A DNA stretch of 8,259 nt, from positions 1-8,259 of the forward strand of contig JAIJJM010000078.1 of NCBI GenBank assembly GCA_022728415.1. The letters run 5' to 3'. This DNA is from Collinsella sp. (GTDB lineage: Bacteria > Actinomycetota > Coriobacteriia > Coriobacteriales > Coriobacteriaceae). Below are positions 7,801 to 8,259 of the stretch, in pieces. Within the stretch, counting starts at the first letter, position 1, and every line of letters begins with the position of its first letter. Made by a program: the position numbers and the translations under genes. The notes under the pieces were generated by a model that saw nothing but the letters and a program-made list of their open reading frames with translations, searched no databases and was not told the DNA's origin.

Positions 7801-7937
7801 TCGACACGGACGGCACCAGAATAGTGTCGATGCTGCCCCCTGTGTCACGCTTCGCGCCGAGCAACGCATACGAGCTGATGAAGAGCCGAGTCGTCGAACG
7901 GTTCCGCCAATACTTCGATCGCTTCGTCGGAATGTGA
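4893..7937 (+). CDS. hsdR: Type I restriction-modification system, endonuclease/translocase (R) subunit
   Basis: The protein has 1014 residues, typical for HsdR. A PD-(D/E)xK nuclease domain comes first: [21 protein letters not shown] places D163, E177 and K179 in the right spacing. An SF2 translocase follows: Walker A HTTGSGKT (ending about 344), DECHRSQ (438-444), FTGTP (464-468), MLLTGFD (691-697) and QAFSRTNRI (717-725). The C-terminal 250 residues are helical and charged, as in the part that docks to the MTase. It binds unmodified targets with HsdM and HsdS, pulls DNA with ATP and cuts at a distance. In-frame ATGs occur at 4875, 4890 and 4893; AAGGAG at 4881-4886 is six bases from 4893, three from 4890 and lies inside the frame opened at 4875, so 4893 is favoured. 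A 91-base gap separates it from the Abi gene. No inactivating lesion is seen. Confidence 0.96.
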   Translation: [1014 protein letters not shown]

Positions 7938-7989
7938 GGAAACGGCTATCCTTAGGTACGAAGCGGCGGGGTGGCGAGTTCTAGTGAAC

Positions 7990-8033
7990 GTTGCAACACC
8001 TGATACTCCTTGCGGTAGATCAGATGTTGCAAC
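7990..8033. repeat. Long inverted repeat built from two GTTGCAAC palindromes
   Basis: The left arm GTTGCAACACCTGAT (7990-8004) and right arm ATCAGATGTTGCAAC (8019-8033) are inverse complements with one mismatch in 15, around a 14-base loop. The outer eight bases of each arm, GTTGCAAC, are themselves perfect palindromes 36 bases apart. No T-run follows, so a plain rho-independent terminator is unlikely on either strand. It could be a bifunctional mRNA hairpin at the end of the hsd transcript, a double operator for the downstream gene or a recombination-type site. Confidence 0.8.
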
Positions 8034-8169
8034 CACCACGAGAACCCACCATTCCGCTGATCGCAATCGTTTCCTGTTCCGCATCGCAGCACCGTTTGGA
8101 TGGGCAAGCGGCCAAGTTGCAGCATGGGAATGATGAAGAGCGCCGACGGAACGCCACTCGGCGTGGATG

Positions 8170-8199
8170 TTGAACGCCGCGCCCGCTCAATGAGAGAAT
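8170..8199 (+). promoter_or_regulatory. Possible promoter of the right-edge gene
   Basis: TTGAAC (8170-8175) and GAGAAT (8194-8199) each match four of six consensus bases with an 18-base spacer, and TGA directly before the second box resembles an extended -10. The predicted start site, near 8206, leaves a leader of about 28 bases before the ATG at 8234. Support is by consensus only. Confidence 0.35.
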
Positions 8200-8233
8200 G
8201 GAGGGACGCAATCGTCTTATGAAAGGGGAATCA

Positions 8234-8259
8234 ATGACCGATCCCAGCAACGCGCCCGC
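8234..8259 (+). CDS. Start of an unidentified gene (runs off right edge)
   Basis: An ATG at 8234 opens a frame reading MTDPSNAP up to the window edge. AAAGGGG at 8222-8228 is a strong Shine-Dalgarno five bases upstream, and a promoter-like pair lies about 35-65 bases before the ATG. Eight codons are too few to identify the product. The reading is supported by the signals rather than by the peptide. Confidence 0.6.

Larger units (their letters stand above)
7938..8233. other. Intergenic region downstream of hsdR
   Basis: This 296-base stretch has no supported gene; short frames on both strands lack ribosome binding sites and familiar motifs. It holds the long inverted repeat at 7990-8033, a small ACGCC/GGCGT hairpin at 8151-8164 and a possible promoter near the right end. 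It forms the right boundary of the defence operon. Confidence 0.6.

Noticed and set aside
8020..8250. Minus-strand frame of 76 codons in the right intergenic region
   Set aside because: Its start overlaps the well-signalled start of the right-edge gene, and its composition shows no protein-like pattern or ribosome binding site.

Overview
The window looks like a defence island in a high-GC actinobacterium, most likely a Bifidobacterium. This rests on a GC content near 60% in the housekeeping-like genes and on the 5' end of a glutamyl-tRNA synthetase gene (minus strand, left edge) whose start (MTDAENTKPELPKNV, then RVRFCPSPTGT) fits that group. The genus is an inference; no 16S or other marker is present.

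Layout from left to right: the first 25 codons of gltX on the minus strand (1-77); a divergent intergenic region with a probable -10 box and a clear ribosome binding site (78-249); then five genes on the plus strand. These are hsdM (250-1812), a RES-domain protein (1814-2587), hsdS (2574-3734), an Abi_2/AbiD-AbiF-like protein with a HEPN RNase motif (3848-4801) and hsdR (4893-7937). A 296-base intergenic region follows, with a strong inverted repeat at 7990-8033 and a possible promoter, and then the first eight codons of another plus-strand gene (8234 to the edge).

hsdM, hsdS and hsdR form a complete and apparently intact type I restriction-modification system: MTase motifs DPACGSGS and NPPY, two target recognition domains with two conserved helical spacers, and an endonuclease/translocase with D...ELK, Walker A, DECH and QAFSRTNR motifs. 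Two non-RM genes sit inside it. A RES-fold protein (a family of NAD+-degrading toxins) is translationally packed between hsdM and hsdS, with a 1-base gap on one side and a 14-base overlap on the other. An Abi_2 HEPN protein occupies the slot between hsdS and hsdR, the slot used by the anticodon nuclease gene prrC in the E. coli prr locus.

The working idea is a layered defence unit: restriction first, with two growth-arresting effectors (NAD+ loss and RNA cleavage) that could be held in check by, or triggered through, the RM complex. Only the gene content and packing are seen directly; the coupling is inference. HsdS also carries a 12-base in-frame tandem repeat (LEAE units) in its central spacer, similar in kind to the TAEL repeats that change EcoR124 specificity by slippage.
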